A stretch of DNA of 64,000 nucleotides from Salinibaculum rarum (GTDB lineage: Archaea; Halobacteriota; Halobacteria; Halobacteriales; Haloarculaceae). The position numbers were made by a program, and so were the translations under genes. The notes beneath the pieces are model-generated. The model was not told the origin of the DNA and ran no database searches. It saw nothing but the letters and a program-made list of their open reading frames with translations. The DNA lies in assembly GCF_030505615.1 (NCBI RefSeq), contig NZ_CP129992.1, forward strand, positions 1,984,001 through 2,048,000, written 5' to 3'. Of this stretch, positions 44,751-54,375 are shown in pieces (within the stretch, counting starts at the first letter, position 1; every line of letters begins with the position of its first letter).

Positions 44751-45503
44751 TCACCGGGTGCCGCGAACGACTGTTCCGACCGACGCCCCCTCCAGGAACG
44801 CATCGAGTTCGCCGGGGTCGAAAATCGACGCCGGCGTCTCCAGGTCCAGTAGTGCTCGAACCTTCCCGGCCATTCCGCCCGTCACGTCCGTGGCGTCGCT
44901 CCCACCGAGGCTGTCTGCGACGTCCTCGAAAGTCTCGATTTCGGGAACGACAGCGCCGTCGTTGTCCAGGACGCCCGGCACCGTCGAGCACAGGCCAACC
45001 CGCCGTGCGTCCAGTGACTCCGCCAGCGAGACGACGATGTCGTCGCCGCTCAGGATGGTTCCGCCGGCCGTCACGTGGGCAACCACGTCGCCGTGTACCA
45101 CCGGGACGAAGCCCTCACCGAGCATCGTCGCTATCTGCCCGGCCGGGAGAGTGAGTGTGCCGGACGCGTCGCGATGCGCGACCGAGAGTGGCCGGACCGG
45201 GAGGGCGGGGATGTCGTGGTCCTGGAACGCGTCGACGATGGCGTCGTTTAGCTCGGTCATCGCGGCGTGAATCTCTGTCAGAGCGGTTACATCGCTCGTT
45301 CCGTCGGTACTCGAGACGCCGTGCGCGGCGGCGTGGTGGTGGCCGAAACTGCCGCCGCCGTGGACGACGACGAGGTCCCCCACCGTCGAGTCGGCGCGGC
45401 CGGCTATGGTCTCGACGACCCGGTCGACTGTCTCCCGGTCGACCGTCTCGGGCCGGTCTTTGTGCGTGATGATGCTCCCGCCGAGTTTGAGTATCGTCGT
45501 CAT
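44751..45503 (-). CDS. ipk: isopentenyl phosphate kinase
   Basis: 250-residue amino-acid-kinase-fold enzyme phosphorylating isopentenyl phosphate to the diphosphate. Start at the ATG at 45503. Seen: KLGGSIITHKDRP, VVVHGGGSFGHHHAA with the catalytic-type His, FVPVVHGDVV, ILSGDDIVVSLAESL, and TGGMAGKVRALL. It serves the archaeal variant of the mevalonate pathway, which decarboxylates before the second phosphorylation. It is translationally coupled to mvk: the mvk stop shares ATGA with this start. A long in-frame extension to 45680 is antisense-like noise within mvk. Confidence 0.93.
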   Translation of the reverse strand: MTTILKLGGSIITHKDRPETVDRETVDRVVETIAGRADSTVGDLVVVHGGGSFGHHHAAAHGVSSTDGTSDVTALTEIHAAMTELNDAIVDAFQDHDIPALPVRPLSVAHRDASGTLTLPAGQIATMLGEGFVPVVHGDVVAHVTAGGTILSGDDIVVSLAESLDARRVGLCSTVPGVLDNDGAVVPEIETFEDVADSLGGSDATDVTGGMAGKVRALLDLETPASIFDPGELDAFLEGASVGTVVRGTR

Positions 45504-46483
45504 TGGTCTTCGACGCGGACTCCTTCGGTGTCGAGTTCGGCGCGAAACGCCTGCTCGCACCCGGGCGTGTACTCCAGTGCCGTCGTCGTTTCGGGCGTCT
45601 TGTCGAGCGCGACGACACAGCCGCCACCGCCGGCTCCTGTGAGTTTCGCACCGAGCGCGCCCGCGTCGCGGGCCGCCCACACCATCGCGTCCAGCGACCG
45701 CGAGGAGACCCCCAGTGCTTCGAGCAGGCCGTGATTGAAGTTCATCAGCCGGCCCAGTTCCGCCATGTCGCCGTCCGCAAGCGCTTCTTCCCCGCGTCGG
45801 ACGAGGTCACCGATGGCGTCGACCGTGTCGGCGGCGAAGTCGTAGTCCTCCCGGAGGCTTCGCACACCCGCGACGAGCGCGCCCGTATCCCCCGCGCCGC
45901 CGTCGTATCCGATGACAAACGGCAGGTCCGGCGCGTCGATGGTCCGGCAGTCGTCGCCCTCGACGCGGACCGCACTCCCCATCGCCGAACAGAACGTATC
46001 CGCCCGGGACGCTTCACCGTCCTGGACGGTTCGCTCGACGTGATAGGCGCGGTCTGCTATCTCCGCGGGGTCGAGTTCGACACCGAGTTCGCGGGTCGCA
46101 GCGTCTATCGTGGCGACGGCGACGGCCGCCGACGAGCCAAGTCCCGCACCGAGTGGAATCTCGCTCTCGATTGTGATGTCGAAGCCGACGTTGTCGACGC
46201 CGGCCGCGTCCTCGGCCTGTGTAACCGCCTCGTTGATATAGCCCATCCCGGCGTCGACGAGGTCCTCAGAGACGTCGATGTCTGGGCGCCCGTCCGCGTC
46301 GTCGTACTCGACAGTGAAGCCATCGAGCGTGAGGTCGCCGGCGTGGACCCGGACGCCGTTGTCCTGGGCTTCGACAGTCACCCGCGCTCGCAATTCGATC
46401 GCACACGGTACCGCCGGTTCACCGTAGACGACTGCGTGTTCCCCGAACAGATAGACTTTCCCGGGTGCACTCGACGTAACCAT
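45500..46483 (-). CDS. mvk: mevalonate kinase
   Basis: 327-residue GHMP kinase phosphorylating mevalonate at the 5-hydroxyl. Motif 1 is GKVYLFGEHAVVYGEPAV, motif 2 is PLGAGLGSSAAVAVATI (ATP phosphate loop), and motif 3 is KLTGAGGGGCVVAL. First gene of the mvk-ipk pair; overlap ATGA. A clear TATA box lies 25-37 nt upstream of its ATG. The pathway continues with IPK and the prenyl synthase in the same cluster, while phosphomevalonate decarboxylase is not in this window. Confidence 0.95.
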   Translation of the reverse strand: MVTSSAPGKVYLFGEHAVVYGEPAVPCAIELRARVTVEAQDNGVRVHAGDLTLDGFTVEYDDADGRPDIDVSEDLVDAGMGYINEAVTQAEDAAGVDNVGFDITIESEIPLGAGLGSSAAVAVATIDAATRELGVELDPAEIADRAYHVERTVQDGEASRADTFCSAMGSAVRVEGDDCRTIDAPDLPFVIGYDGGAGDTGALVAGVRSLREDYDFAADTVDAIGDLVRRGEEALADGDMAELGRLMNFNHGLLEALGVSSRSLDAMVWAARDAGALGAKLTGAGGGGCVVALDKTPETTTALEYTPGCEQAFRAELDTEGVRVEDQ

Positions 46484-46507
46484 GCCTGAGTTACCGGCCC
46501 CTGCCGT

Positions 46508-46520
46508 GTTTTATATATCG
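46508..46520 (-). promoter_or_regulatory. TATA box for mvk-ipk
   Basis: The - strand reads CGATATATAAAAC, 25-37 nt upstream of the mvk ATG at 46483. This spacing predicts a leaderless or nearly leaderless transcript, separating the isoprenoid pair from the ribosomal cluster. Confidence 0.65.
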
Positions 46521-46536
46521 GTTCTGCGATGGCCGC

Positions 46537-46920
46537 TCAGATGTCGATGTCGGTGTCGTATCTCACGTAGTTGCCCAGCCAGCCACCTACGGCACTGAGT
46601 ACGACAGTGTAGACGAGCGCAGAGACGACGATGCCGATGATAATGACGACCCCGAAGCCGCTGAACGCACGCGGAACGCCGAAGCCGCCCAGAAAGAGCC
46701 CCAAAAAGACGTTTCCGAGAACTGCACCGATAATCAACAGCGGAACAAGCGAGACGAGGCCGGCCAGCGCGCCGACTTTCAGCCCCGCTTCCCGGCTGCC
46801 GGCGTGGAGATACCCCGCGACGGCGCCACCGATAACGGTCGCGAAGGGGAGTATCGGGCCACCGAAGACGTTGATGGCCGCACCAATCAGGACGTTGACG
46901 AGCGTATCACCGTCACCCAT
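46537..46920 (-). CDS. DUF5518-like multi-pass membrane protein
   Basis: 127 residues, almost entirely hydrophobic, with about four Gly-rich membrane segments. It looks like the haloarchaeal DUF5518 family: an opening like VNVLIGAAINVFGGPILPF, a VIGGAVAGYLHAGSREAGLKVGALAGL stretch and a short polar end (YVRYDTDIDI). The Gly-rich repeats resemble small pore- or stress-related membrane proteins. Function unknown. It stands between rpsB and mvk, 59 bp after the S2 stop and 53 bp before mvk. Confidence 0.75.
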   Translation of the reverse strand: MGDGDTLVNVLIGAAINVFGGPILPFATVIGGAVAGYLHAGSREAGLKVGALAGLVSLVPLLIIGAVLGNVFLGLFLGGFGVPRAFSGFGVVIIIGIVVSALVYTVVLSAVGGWLGNYVRYDTDIDI

Positions 46921-46979
46921 ACTGGAGTCGTCACTGGCAGGATAGATAGCAGTTGTGACGACGAAAACGACTCCCGACG

Positions 46980-47765
46980 CTAAATTTCGCTCTCGAAGTC
47001 GTCCAGCGAGTAGGCCGGTTCCGCACCGCGGCGGTCCAGCGTCTCGTTGGCGAGCAGCCAGTAGACGACCGACAGCGCTTTCCGACCCTTGTTGTTCGTG
47101 GGAACAACGAGGTCGACGTTGCCGGTGGTGTTGTTGGAGTCACACATCGCGATGACCGGAATCCCGACGGTGATGGCCTCCTTGACGGCCTGGGAGTCAC
47201 CGATGGGGTCGGTCACGACGATGACGTCCGGCTCGATGTAGCCGTCGTACTGCGGGTTCGTCAGCGTGCCGGGGATGAACCGCCCGGTCCGGGCGCGTGC
47301 GCCGACGGCGTCGGCGAACTTCTCGGCCGGGAACCGACCGTACTGGCGCGAGGAGGCCACGAGAATCTGCTCTGGCTCGTAGTTGGCCAGGAAGTCCGCG
47401 GCCGTTCGGATGCGCTGGTCGGTCATCGAGACGTCCAGCACGTAGAGACCGTCGGTCCGGACACGGTGGATAAACCGTTCCATGTCCGAGGTCTTTTGCT
47501 GGGTCCCGATGTGGGCACCGGCCGCGAGGTAGTCCTCGACGGGGATGAGGAGGTCTGCCTCGTCGTCGGGCATGACGTCCTCGTCCAGGTTCGGTCCGGC
47601 GTCTTCTTGTTCTGCCTCGGCCGCGTCGGCCTCGGCGGGCGCTTCCTCTGTGTCTTCGGTCTCCGCGCCCGCCTCGGCCGTCTCCTCGACCGCACCGTCG
47701 TCGGTGGGTTCGGGGTCGACGTCCGACTCGGACGCGTCGAGACCTTCGTTTTCGTTTCCGCTCAT
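46980..47765 (-). CDS. rpsB: 30S ribosomal protein S2
   Basis: 261 residues. The S2 core begins near residue 77 ([21 protein letters not shown]) and includes [51 protein letters not shown], and [30 protein letters not shown]. The first 75 residues are an extremely acidic Glu/Asp/Ala extension not found in bacterial S2. Longer acidic extensions are common in haloarchaeal ribosomal proteins. Translationally coupled to eno (overlap at 47762-47765). Confidence 0.96.
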   Translation of the reverse strand: MSGNENEGLDASESDVDPEPTDDGAVEETAEAGAETEDTEEAPAEADAAEAEQEDAGPNLDEDVMPDDEADLLIPVEDYLAAGAHIGTQQKTSDMERFIHRVRTDGLYVLDVSMTDQRIRTAADFLANYEPEQILVASSRQYGRFPAEKFADAVGARARTGRFIPGTLTNPQYDGYIEPDVIVVTDPIGDSQAVKEAITVGIPVIAMCDSNNTTGNVDLVVPTNNKGRKALSVVYWLLANETLDRRGAEPAYSLDDFESEI

Positions 47766-48964
47766 GCGTTTTGCTCGATTCTGATGAGTTCGTTCAACTT
47801 CGCTGTGCGTTCGCCGCCGACGGTGCCCGTCTTGATATAGGGGGCGTCCGTCGCGACGGCCAGATGTGCGATGGTCGTGTCCTCTGTCTCACCACTGCGA
47901 TGTGAGATGACCGGGTCGTACCCGTTCTCGATTGCCAGCTCGACTGCGTCGACTGCGTCCGAGAGCGTGCCAATCTGGTTGGGCTTGACGAGAATGGAGT
48001 TTGCCGCGTCCGCCTCGATGCCAGTCTCCAGTCGCTCGACGTTCGTGACGAACAGGTCGTCACCGCAGACGAGCGTCCGGTCGCCGACTCGCTCGGTCAG
48101 TTCGGCGAAGGCCTCGTAGTCGTTCTCGTCGAGTGGGTCCTCGACGTAGACGAGGTCGTACTCGGCGACCAGGTCGGCGACGTACTCGATTTGCTCGTCG
48201 GTGTCGCGACTCTTGTCGCCGTACTGGTAGACGCCGGCGTCGCTGTCGTACAGCTCCGCACCGGCCATGTCCAGTCCGAACTTGATTTCGAAGCCGACGT
48301 CGTTCTCGACGCGCTCGACGGCTTCGGCCATCACTTCGAAGGCCTCGCTGTCGTCGATTGCTGGTGCCCACGCGCCCTCGTCTCCTTTGGCGCTTGGGAC
48401 ACCGCGCTCTTCGAGTAGCTCGCCGGCAGCCTGGTGGACGGCCGCGTTGGCGAAGACGGCCTCCTGGACGGAGGGTGCGCCGACGGGTGCAGCCAGGAAC
48501 TCCTGGATGTGGGTCGCGTCCGCGGCGTGTTCACCGCCGCCGATGACGTTGCCCAGCGGAACGGGGAACGTGTCCCCGCGGAAGGTCCCACCGAGGTGCT
48601 GGAAGAGTGGCAAGCCAGCCACGTCGGCACCAGCCTTCGCCGCGGCCATCGAGATGGCGACGGCGCTGTTTGCGCCAATCGTCGAGAAGTCGTCCGTGCC
48701 GTCGGCCGCGCGCAGTGTCGCGTCGACACCGCGCTGGTCACCGGCAAAGACGTCGTCGATGAGTCGTGGGACGGCCTCCTCGCGGGCAGCGGCGATGGCC
48801 TCGTTGACCGGCAGTTCGATTGCCTCGAACTCGCCGGTACTCGCTCCGGATGGCGCTTTGGCGCGGCCAAAGCCGCCGCTTTCGGTCGCGACGTCTGCCT
48901 CGACGGTCGCGTTCCCGCGGGAGTCGAGGACTCGCCGGAGTCGGACGTCCGTAATCTTCGTCAC
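47762..48964 (-). CDS. eno: enolase
   Basis: 400-residue glycolytic enzyme converting 2-phosphoglycerate to phosphoenolpyruvate. Conserved pieces: [25 protein letters not shown] at the N-terminus, [15 protein letters not shown] helix, [26 protein letters not shown] (metal ligands), [33 protein letters not shown] with the catalytic Lys, and [16 protein letters not shown]. The start is a GTG at 48964 overlapping the rpoK stop (GTGA). Its presence inside the ribosomal/RNA polymerase cluster is conserved across haloarchaea. Confidence 0.96.
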   Translation of the reverse strand: MTKITDVRLRRVLDSRGNATVEADVATESGGFGRAKAPSGASTGEFEAIELPVNEAIAAAREEAVPRLIDDVFAGDQRGVDATLRAADGTDDFSTIGANSAVAISMAAAKAGADVAGLPLFQHLGGTFRGDTFPVPLGNVIGGGEHAADATHIQEFLAAPVGAPSVQEAVFANAAVHQAAGELLEERGVPSAKGDEGAWAPAIDDSEAFEVMAEAVERVENDVGFEIKFGLDMAGAELYDSDAGVYQYGDKSRDTDEQIEYVADLVAEYDLVYVEDPLDENDYEAFAELTERVGDRTLVCGDDLFVTNVERLETGIEADAANSILVKPNQIGTLSDAVDAVELAIENGYDPVISHRSGETEDTTIAHLAVATDAPYIKTGTVGGERTAKLNELIRIEQNA

Positions 48965-49140
48965 TCGCTGTCACCTCGCCGCACGGTAAAGGGCAGGACG
49001 TCAGCGTCGAACTCCTCCGCTGCGATGAGAATCGGCTGGGTCTGCTCGGTGTCGACGAGCACCGGTGCACCGTAGGCCACTTGCAGGGCTCGCGCCCCGA
49101 TGATTCGAGCCTTCTCGTAGCGGTTGTCAGTTCGTGCCAT
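48961..49140 (-). CDS. rpoK: DNA-directed RNA polymerase subunit K
   Basis: 59 residues from the ATG at 49140, the usual size for haloarchaeal RpoK (eukaryotic RPB6 / bacterial omega homologue). The conserved centre [24 protein letters not shown] packs on the largest subunit and aids assembly. The end is acidic (VRRGDSE). It is coupled to rpoN upstream (the T of its ATG region overlaps the rpoN stop, TAATG) and to eno downstream. The longer frame to 49200 is rejected because the family begins at [10 protein letters not shown]. Confidence 0.94.
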   Translation of the reverse strand: MARTDNRYEKARIIGARALQVAYGAPVLVDTEQTQPILIAAEEFDADVLPFTVRRGDSE

Positions 49141-49340
49141 TATTGATACGGTGCGACGATGTCGACCAGGTCCTTGTGCGAGACGAGCATGCGGCGACAA
49201 CAGTGTCGCTCGACGCCGAGTTCGTCGAGGACTTTCTCCGGGTCCTCGGGCTCCTCGGCCTCACGCGTGCGTGCCTTGAACTCCTCCCAGTGTTCGCCGA
49301 CGACAGTGCCGCAGGTGAAACACCGGACTGGGACCATCAT
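49140..49340 (-). CDS. rpoN: DNA-directed RNA polymerase subunit N
   Basis: 66-residue RPB10 homologue. Zinc ligands are CFTCG near the N-terminus and CCRRML near residue 47, the archaeal/eukaryotic signature. The motif PVRCFTCG is invariant in the family. The first two codons are both ATG (49340 and 49337). It overlaps rpoK and lies 7 bp after rpsI. Part of the archaeal RNA polymerase, where it stabilises the D-L platform. Confidence 0.95.
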   Translation of the reverse strand: MMVPVRCFTCGTVVGEHWEEFKARTREAEEPEDPEKVLDELGVERHCCRRMLVSHKDLVDIVAPYQ

Positions 49341-49347
49341 AGTTGTA

Positions 49348-49746
49348 TCACCGGTAGGACTTCTGGTAGCGAGCCCGTGCGCCCGGGCCGCCCCACTTCT
49401 TGGATTCGCTCTGGCGCACGTCGTTGACCAGGAGCGACCGGTCGAACTCCATGTAGGCGTCGCGGAGTTCGGCGTCGTTGGTGTGCTGGACGAGCGCGCG
49501 GGCGATAGCCGTTCGGGCCGCGTCTGCCTGTCCCATCACGCCGCCGCCCTCGATGTTGACGTCGATGTCGACGTCGTCACGAAGCTCCTCGGCCGCAATG
49601 CGGAACGGCTCCAGCATCTTCAGCTGTGCCATCTCCGGCTCGACGAGTTCGACCGGCTGTGCGTTGACGCGGACCTTGCCGTCCCCGTCGCTGATGGTCG
49701 CTCGTGCGATGGCCGTCTTCTTCTTTCCTGACGTGTTCGTTACCAT
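49348..49746 (-). CDS. rpsI: 30S ribosomal protein S9
   Basis: 132 residues. The N-terminus [23 protein letters not shown], the centre [25 protein letters not shown] and the conserved C-terminus [13 protein letters not shown] (the basic tail that reaches the tRNA in the P site) identify it. Its start lies within the last codons of rplM (7-nt overlap), showing coupling. Confidence 0.96.
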   Translation of the reverse strand: MVTNTSGKKKTAIARATISDGDGKVRVNAQPVELVEPEMAQLKMLEPFRIAAEELRDDVDIDVNIEGGGVMGQADAARTAIARALVQHTNDAELRDAYMEFDRSLLVNDVRQSESKKWGGPGARARYQKSYR

Positions 49747-50177
49747 GTGACGTTCGCTCCGAGTGTTTCACTGACGTCTCCGAGGGAGACGAACTTGATG
49801 TTCGAGAGTCGATCCAGCGAGGTGCCATCGAGGACTTCCCCGTCCTGGTCGTTCGGATTGCCGACGTAGACGCGGATGTTCTCGAAGGCTTCCCGCCCGT
49901 TCGTGGTCTTGTACGGAATCATCCCACGAATCGAGCGCTTGAAGATGCGGTCGGGGCGCTTTGGGTACGTCGGCCCGCGGTCCGAGCCGTGGCGACGACG
50001 GTCCTTGAACTTCTCGAGGATTGCGTCTTCGCGGCCCGTGATGACCGCCTGCTCTGCGTTGATGACGGCGACTGTCTCCCCGTCGAGTGCGCGCTCTGCA
50101 ACGTTCGAGGCCACGCGGCCCATGATGCAGTCGCGGGCGTCGACGACGAGGTCGGCGTCGAACTCTGCGATACTCAT
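49740..50177 (-). CDS. rplM: 50S ribosomal protein L13
   Basis: 145 residues. It starts with [19 protein letters not shown] and has the L13 signature [21 protein letters not shown] and [19 protein letters not shown] in its archaeal form. Early assembly protein of the large subunit. The start overlaps the L18e stop by 4 nt. The C-terminus (GANVTW) overlaps the rpsI start. Confidence 0.95.
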   Translation of the reverse strand: MSIAEFDADLVVDARDCIMGRVASNVAERALDGETVAVINAEQAVITGREDAILEKFKDRRRHGSDRGPTYPKRPDRIFKRSIRGMIPYKTTNGREAFENIRVYVGNPNDQDGEVLDGTSLDRLSNIKFVSLGDVSETLGANVTW

Positions 50178-50524
50178 CGAATCACCCGTACGTTCGCACC
50201 GTCGGGATTGTTTTCTAGTGCCTGTTCGAGTTTCATGGTCTCGCCAACCTGGTCGATTTTCTGTTCGGCCGTGCCCGAAAAGTCGACTGCGGCGACGGTG
50301 ACCTCCTTCTGGAGAACACCGCTACCGAGGACTTTTCCGGGGACGACGACCGTCTCGTCTTCCTGGGCGTACCGCTCGATGCGGCCCAGGTTGACTTCGG
50401 CGTGTGTGCGCCGAGGCTTTTCGAGGCGCTCGGCGACATCGCCCCAGACGTTGCCGCCCGAACTGCGGGCGGTCGACTTCAGGTCAGCGATGAGACTACT
50501 CAGTCTCGGATTCGTCTTGCTCAT
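50174..50524 (-). CDS. rpl18e: 50S ribosomal protein L18e
   Basis: 116-residue archaeal/eukaryotic-specific ribosomal protein. Conserved segments: [58 protein letters not shown], and [11 protein letters not shown]. It begins 22 bp after the tRNA-Leu 3' end, so the tRNA and this mRNA probably come from one precursor that is cut by tRNA processing enzymes. Confidence 0.95.
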   Translation of the reverse strand: MSKTNPRLSSLIADLKSTARSSGGNVWGDVAERLEKPRRTHAEVNLGRIERYAQEDETVVVPGKVLGSGVLQKEVTVAAVDFSGTAEQKIDQVGETMKLEQALENNPDGANVRVIR

Positions 50525-50545
50525 AACCTACCTCCTGTGAGAAAG

Positions 50546-50630
50546 TGCAGGGAGCAGGATTTGAACCTGCGGACCCCTACGGGACAGCGCCCTGAACGCT
50601 GCGCCGTTGGCCAGACTTGGCTATCCCTGC
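50546..50630 (-). tRNA. tRNA-Leu (CAG anticodon)
   Basis: 85 nt on the - strand. Acceptor stem GCAGGGA pairs with TCCCTGC, discriminator A. The anticodon stem CAGCG/CGCTG encloses the loop TTCAGGG, giving anticodon CAG (Leu, CUG codons). A long variable arm (around TCCCGTAGGGG) marks a class II tRNA. The T arm has GGTTCAAATCC. CCA is not encoded. It sits between rpoD and L18e, a position known in haloarchaeal ribosomal clusters. Confidence 0.95.
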
Positions 50631-50682
50631 TTGCATACTGTGCTATCGGGTGCCCCCTCATACTGGTTTCGATATTGCCGGA

Positions 50683-50701
50683 CCGACCGCTCTCCGGTCG
50701 G
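50683..50701. repeat. perfect 7-bp hairpin between rpoD and tRNA-Leu
   Basis: CCGACCG at 50683-50689 pairs with CGGTCGG at 50695-50701 around a 5-nt loop. It lies 32 bp after the rpoD stop and 53 bp before the tRNA-Leu 5' end (on the - strand). It may mark the 3' end of the rpoD message or guide processing. No poly-T run follows. Confidence 0.4.
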
Positions 50702-50732
50702 GCGGCCATCGGTGTGAGGAGGCTCCCTGTCA

Positions 50733-51524
50733 TTAGAGTTGAACTGCGTCTTTCAGTTCGTTCGCACGCGTTTCCAGCGACCCGGCTGCCGCGTCGACCA
50801 GTTCGTCGACGCTAAAGGAGCCGTCCGTCTCCACGTCGAAGACGAAGGCGTCCTCGACGTCGTGGACTTCCAGTTCCTTGCCGGGGTAGCGCTTCGAGAG
50901 GTCATTATCGAAGGCATCGGTCGCCACGAGGTCCCCGTCTGTGGGTTCCTCGCCGTTGACTGGTTCAGCGTGTTCGGCTTCCTGTTCCTCGATGACACCG
51001 CGGAGGATGTGAGGCACTTCGTCCTCGAACTCACCTTTGTCACCGACGACTTCGACCGTCTGCAAGTGTCGGTAGCCGACCGCGACGCCACCCTGGTGTT
51101 TGGCGTGTTCGCGGCCGGTGTCGAGAACGGCGTCGGCCTCCAGTTCGAGTCGCTGGTCCTCCTTGAGGTCGATAATCGGGATGTTGTCGTCGGCCGGCTG
51201 GACCATCTCGTCACTGGAGACGAGGTCGCCCGAGTACGCTGTCTCCGGGCCCTCGACGTCCAGTGAGAGCGTGACTTCGTCACCGATTTCGAACTCGTCG
51301 ACGGGCGTGGTCAGCGGGACCAGACCGAGCCGGAGTCCGAGCTGTTCGTCGAACATCACGCTCGAATTCTCGATAAAGCGGACGGTGTCGACGCTGAACG
51401 TCGGAATGTCCGCTATCATCGCCCGACGGATGCCGTTGGCAAACGCTGGCGTAATCGGGCGCACGAGGAACTTCGCCTCGCGCTCGCTTCGTTCGACGAA
51501 CTCGACCTCGTAATCCTCTGTCAT
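50733..51524 (-). CDS. rpoD: DNA-directed RNA polymerase subunit D, without Fe-S cysteines
   Basis: 263 residues, homologue of RPB3 and of the N-terminal domain of bacterial alpha. Conserved: [32 protein letters not shown] and [13 protein letters not shown] in the dimerisation domain. The insert domain is present ([28 protein letters not shown]), but the protein has no cysteine at all, so it cannot bind the Fe-S clusters found in Sulfolobus RpoD. It starts 2 bp after the S11 stop and ends before tRNA-Leu. Confidence 0.95.
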   Translation of the reverse strand: MTEDYEVEFVERSEREAKFLVRPITPAFANGIRRAMIADIPTFSVDTVRFIENSSVMFDEQLGLRLGLVPLTTPVDEFEIGDEVTLSLDVEGPETAYSGDLVSSDEMVQPADDNIPIIDLKEDQRLELEADAVLDTGREHAKHQGGVAVGYRHLQTVEVVGDKGEFEDEVPHILRGVIEEQEAEHAEPVNGEEPTDGDLVATDAFDNDLSKRYPGKELEVHDVEDAFVFDVETDGSFSVDELVDAAAGSLETRANELKDAVQL

Positions 51525-51526
51525 TG

Positions 51527-51907
51527 TTAGAAGCCTGCGTTCTTGGGTGCGCGGGTCCCGTCGTGCGGGATGGGTGTAACGTCCTCGATACGGCCGATTT
51601 CCAGCCCTGCACGGGCGAGTGCGCGGATGGTCGCCTGTGCGCCCGGGCCGGGGTTGGTCTGCTGATTGCCGCCGGGGCCGCGGACACGGACGTGAACGCC
51701 GTCGATGTCACGGGCCTGTGCCTTCTCGGCGACTACTTCTGCCATCTGCATCGCCGCGTACGGCGATGCTTCGTCACGGTTTTGCTTGACGACCGTCCCG
51801 CCGCTGGATTTGGCGATGGTCTCGGCGCCGGTGAGGTCCGTGATGGTGATGATGGTGTTGTTGAACGATGCGTGCACGTGGGCGATGCCCCATTTCTCGT
51901 CTGCCAT
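51527..51907 (-). CDS. rpsK: 30S ribosomal protein S11
   Basis: 126 residues. The S11 pattern is clear: [80 protein letters not shown], and the end [14 protein letters not shown]. It lies on the small-subunit platform near the mRNA exit. One base separates its ATG from the S4 stop. Confidence 0.96.
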   Translation of the reverse strand: MADEKWGIAHVHASFNNTIITITDLTGAETIAKSSGGTVVKQNRDEASPYAAMQMAEVVAEKAQARDIDGVHVRVRGPGGNQQTNPGPGAQATIRALARAGLEIGRIEDVTPIPHDGTRAPKNAGF

Positions 51908-51908
51908 G

Positions 51909-52433
51909 TTATTGTTCCTCCGCTCGTTCCGGGTGGAGTTCGTCCGTCAGCGGCGACGCGCTGTCGAAGCCAACTGTGTCCTCGGCAGCGACGTCGACTT
52001 TCATCGAGGGCGTCTTGACGCGACTCCCCTCGACGGTGATGTGACCGTGGCTGATGAACTGTCGTGCCTGCTGGGTGGTGTTTGCCAGCCCTTTCCGGTA
52101 GACGACCGTCTGGAGACGACGCTCCAGCACGTCCGTGACGTCAAGCGACAGCACGTCGTCGAGTGCGTCCTGTTCGCCGAGGACGCCGATGCGCTTGAGC
52201 CGGGTCAGGAACTCGTCGGCCTCGACCGTCGCGGCTTCCGTGTCGCCCTGGGTCTGTCCCAGCAGTTCACGGGCTTCGCGGCGGTAGTTGCGCAGTTCCG
52301 ACTGCGCTCGCCAGAGTTCCTCTTTGTTCTTCAGGCCGTATTTGCCCAAGAGACCGGACTCCTCGGCGATACGCTCGCCCTGGTAGGGGTGGTTCGGCGT
52401 CTCGTAGAACTTGGTGTTGCTACCGAGCGCCAT
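51909..52433 (-). CDS. rpsD: 30S ribosomal protein S4
   Basis: 174 residues, archaeal length. The S4 RNA-binding domain is [42 protein letters not shown]. The N-terminus [27 protein letters not shown] is archaeal/eukaryotic in style. Primary binder of 16S rRNA. Its start overlaps the S13 stop by one base. Confidence 0.96.
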   Translation of the reverse strand: MALGSNTKFYETPNHPYQGERIAEESGLLGKYGLKNKEELWRAQSELRNYRREARELLGQTQGDTEAATVEADEFLTRLKRIGVLGEQDALDDVLSLDVTDVLERRLQTVVYRKGLANTTQQARQFISHGHITVEGSRVKTPSMKVDVAAEDTVGFDSASPLTDELHPERAEEQ

Positions 52434-52957
52434 TATTCGTCACCCTCCTCGGCGGCGGCCTCTTCGGCCTGTTCTTCCTTGATGGCCTCGACGTTGACAC
52501 CGATGGTGCCCTCGGTTCGGCCCGTGGACTTGGTTCGCTGTCCGCGAACCTTCTGCCCGCGCTTGTGGCGGACGCCCTTGTAGGAGTTTATCATCTTCAT
52601 GCGGTTGATGTCCTGACGGCGCGTCAGCTCGAGGTCGTTGCCAACCTCGTGGGTCGTCTCGCCGTTGAAGAAGTCGTTCTGGTGGTTCGAGAGCCACTCC
52701 GGGACTTCGTCGGCGTATCCTTCGACGAGCGAAACGATGTCGTCGATGTCGTCTTCGTCGAGCGCACCGAACGTGGCCCGGCGGTCGACCTCTGCCTTGT
52801 CAGCGATGATGCGCGCCGTGCGGCGACCGATACCTTTCATTTCCGTGAGCGACCGCTCGACGGACTTTGTGCCGTCGAGGTCGGTCTGGCCGATGCGGAC
52901 GAAGTAACGAATGTCCTCGTCTTCCTCGTCCGCGTTTTCGGGTTCTTCTGCACTCAT
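52433..52957 (-). CDS. rpsM: 30S ribosomal protein S13
   Basis: 174 residues. The core shows [42 protein letters not shown], then [43 protein letters not shown], the archaeal S13 end. An acidic start and a Glu/Ala-rich C-terminal tail are added. First protein gene of the cluster, 19 bp after tRNA-Ser. Confidence 0.96.
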   Translation of the reverse strand: MSAEEPENADEEDEDIRYFVRIGQTDLDGTKSVERSLTEMKGIGRRTARIIADKAEVDRRATFGALDEDDIDDIVSLVEGYADEVPEWLSNHQNDFFNGETTHEVGNDLELTRRQDINRMKMINSYKGVRHKRGQKVRGQRTKSTGRTEGTIGVNVEAIKEEQAEEAAAEEGDE

Positions 52958-52976
52958 ATGTAGTGGATGTGTTGCA

Positions 52977-53061
52977 CGTCGTGGCGGGGATTCGAACCCC
53001 GGAGGCTGTACGCCACAGAGTTAGCAACCCTGCGCCTTGGGCCAGGCTTGGCTACCACGAC
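52977..53061 (-). tRNA. tRNA-Ser (GCT anticodon)
   Basis: 85 nt on the - strand. Acceptor stem GTCGTGG pairs with CCACGAC, discriminator G. The anticodon stem CAGGG/CTCTG encloses TTGCTAA, giving anticodon GCT (Ser, AGC/AGU codons). The long variable arm and GGTTCGAATCC T arm fit a class II serine tRNA. It heads the S13-S4-S11-rpoD cluster, and its processing would release the S13 mRNA. Confidence 0.95.
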
Positions 53062-53175
53062 ACGCGTGCCTTGATTACTGCCGCCCGCCGACGCGGACTC
53101 GGGAACAGCCGAACCACCGCCCGATGCGGGGTTCCTGATTCCCTACACGACTGTACCCCTACTTCCCCACCCGTC

Positions 53176-53184
53176 ATATAAAAA
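53176..53184. promoter_or_regulatory. TATA box for the tRNA-Ser/ribosomal cluster
   Basis: catataaaa on the + strand, TTTTATATG on the - strand. For the - strand it lies about 115 nt before tRNA-Ser, giving a short 5' leader to the tRNA precursor. It could also serve the + strand Mrp gene, 122 bp to its right, though this would leave a leader of about 95 nt. Confidence 0.5.
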
Positions 53185-53305
53185 CGCAACGGAAGTCCGC
53201 TCGCGTGTGCACCGCTCACACGACTCTCTCGGCCAAAGCCTCTCTTGTTTGCGCTCAGTAGTGAGTACGCAACCCTTTTCGCCCGTCCAAGGCCTACTGC
53301 GAGCC

Positions 53306-54367
53306 ATGACATCGACTCCTCCGACTGTGGAGGCAATCCGGGAACAACTCGGCAGCGTCGAGGACCCCGACCTCGGCGACGACATCGTCTCGCTCGGCCT
53401 CGTCAACAGCATCGACGTCGACGAGGAGACGGAGACAGTACACATCGACCTCGCGCTCGGTGCCCCCTACTCGTCGACAGAGACGGAGATGGCGGGCGAC
53501 GTGCGCGAGGCGCTCGCCGACATCGGCTGGGAGATCGACCTCTCGGCGACTATCGACCGCGGACTCGACCCCGAAGACTCCGTGTTGCCAAACGTCGAGA
53601 ACATCATCGCCGTCGCCTCGGGGAAAGGCGGGGTCGGCAAGTCCACCGTCGCGGTCAACCTCGCGGCCGGGCTCGCGGACATGGGCGCACGCGTAGGACT
53701 GTTCGACGCAGACATCTACGGCCCGAACGTCCCGCGGATGGTCGATGCCGACGAACCGCCACAGGCGACCGAAGACGAGCAGATCGTTCCGCCAGAGCAG
53801 TTCGGCATGAAACTGATGAGCATGGACTTCCTCGCAGGCGAGGACGACCCGGTCATCTGGCGTGGGCCGATGGTCCACAACGTCCTGACCCAGCTCTGGG
53901 AGGACGTCCAGTGGGGGTCGCTCGATTACATGGTCGTGGACCTCCCGCCGGGCACCGGCGACACGCAGCTGACGCTGCTCCAGAGTGTCCCCGTCTCCGG
54001 TGCGGTCATCGTCACGACGCCCCAGGAGGTCGCACTCGACGACGCTCGGAAAGGGCTGAAGATGTTCGGCCGTCACGACACGCCGGTCCTCGGCATCGTC
54101 GAGAACATGTCGGCGTTTCACTGCCCCGACTGTGGGAGCGAACACGCCATCTTCGGTGAAGGCGGCGGGCGCAGACTCGCAGACGAAGTCGAGATGCCGT
54201 TCCTCGGCGAGATTCCGCTCGACCCCTCTATCCGGGAAGGTGGCGACGCGGGCGCGCCCATCATCCTCGACGATGGTGAGACGAGCGAGGCGCTTCGGAC
54301 CTTCGCTCAGGAGACAGCGAACATGCAGGGGCTCGTCCACCGTCAGCGCGTCTCCGGCACTCAATAG
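53306..54367 (+). CDS. mrp: Mrp/NBP35-family iron-sulfur cluster carrier ATPase
   Basis: 353 residues from the ATG at 53306. The N-terminal 80 residues are a MIP18/DUF59 domain (TVEAIREQLGSVEDPDLGDDIVSLGLV). The P-loop is ASGKGGVGKSTVAVNLA (about residue 97), followed by GLFDADIYGPNVPRM and VDLPPGTGDTQLTLLQ. The cluster-binding C-x2-C is in FHCPDCGSEH (about residue 273). It carries 4Fe-4S clusters to target proteins. The frame is open to 53207, but the added residues are not part of the family and cross the promoter. Confidence 0.94.
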   Translation: MTSTPPTVEAIREQLGSVEDPDLGDDIVSLGLVNSIDVDEETETVHIDLALGAPYSSTETEMAGDVREALADIGWEIDLSATIDRGLDPEDSVLPNVENIIAVASGKGGVGKSTVAVNLAAGLADMGARVGLFDADIYGPNVPRMVDADEPPQATEDEQIVPPEQFGMKLMSMDFLAGEDDPVIWRGPMVHNVLTQLWEDVQWGSLDYMVVDLPPGTGDTQLTLLQSVPVSGAVIVTTPQEVALDDARKGLKMFGRHDTPVLGIVENMSAFHCPDCGSEHAIFGEGGGRRLADEVEMPFLGEIPLDPSIREGGDAGAPIILDDGETSEALRTFAQETANMQGLVHRQRVSGTQ

Positions 54368-54375
54368 AAGCGGGC

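Noticed and set aside
53207..53305. N-terminal extension of the Mrp ATPase to 53207
   Set aside because: Family members begin at the DUF59 domain shortly after the ATG at 53306.
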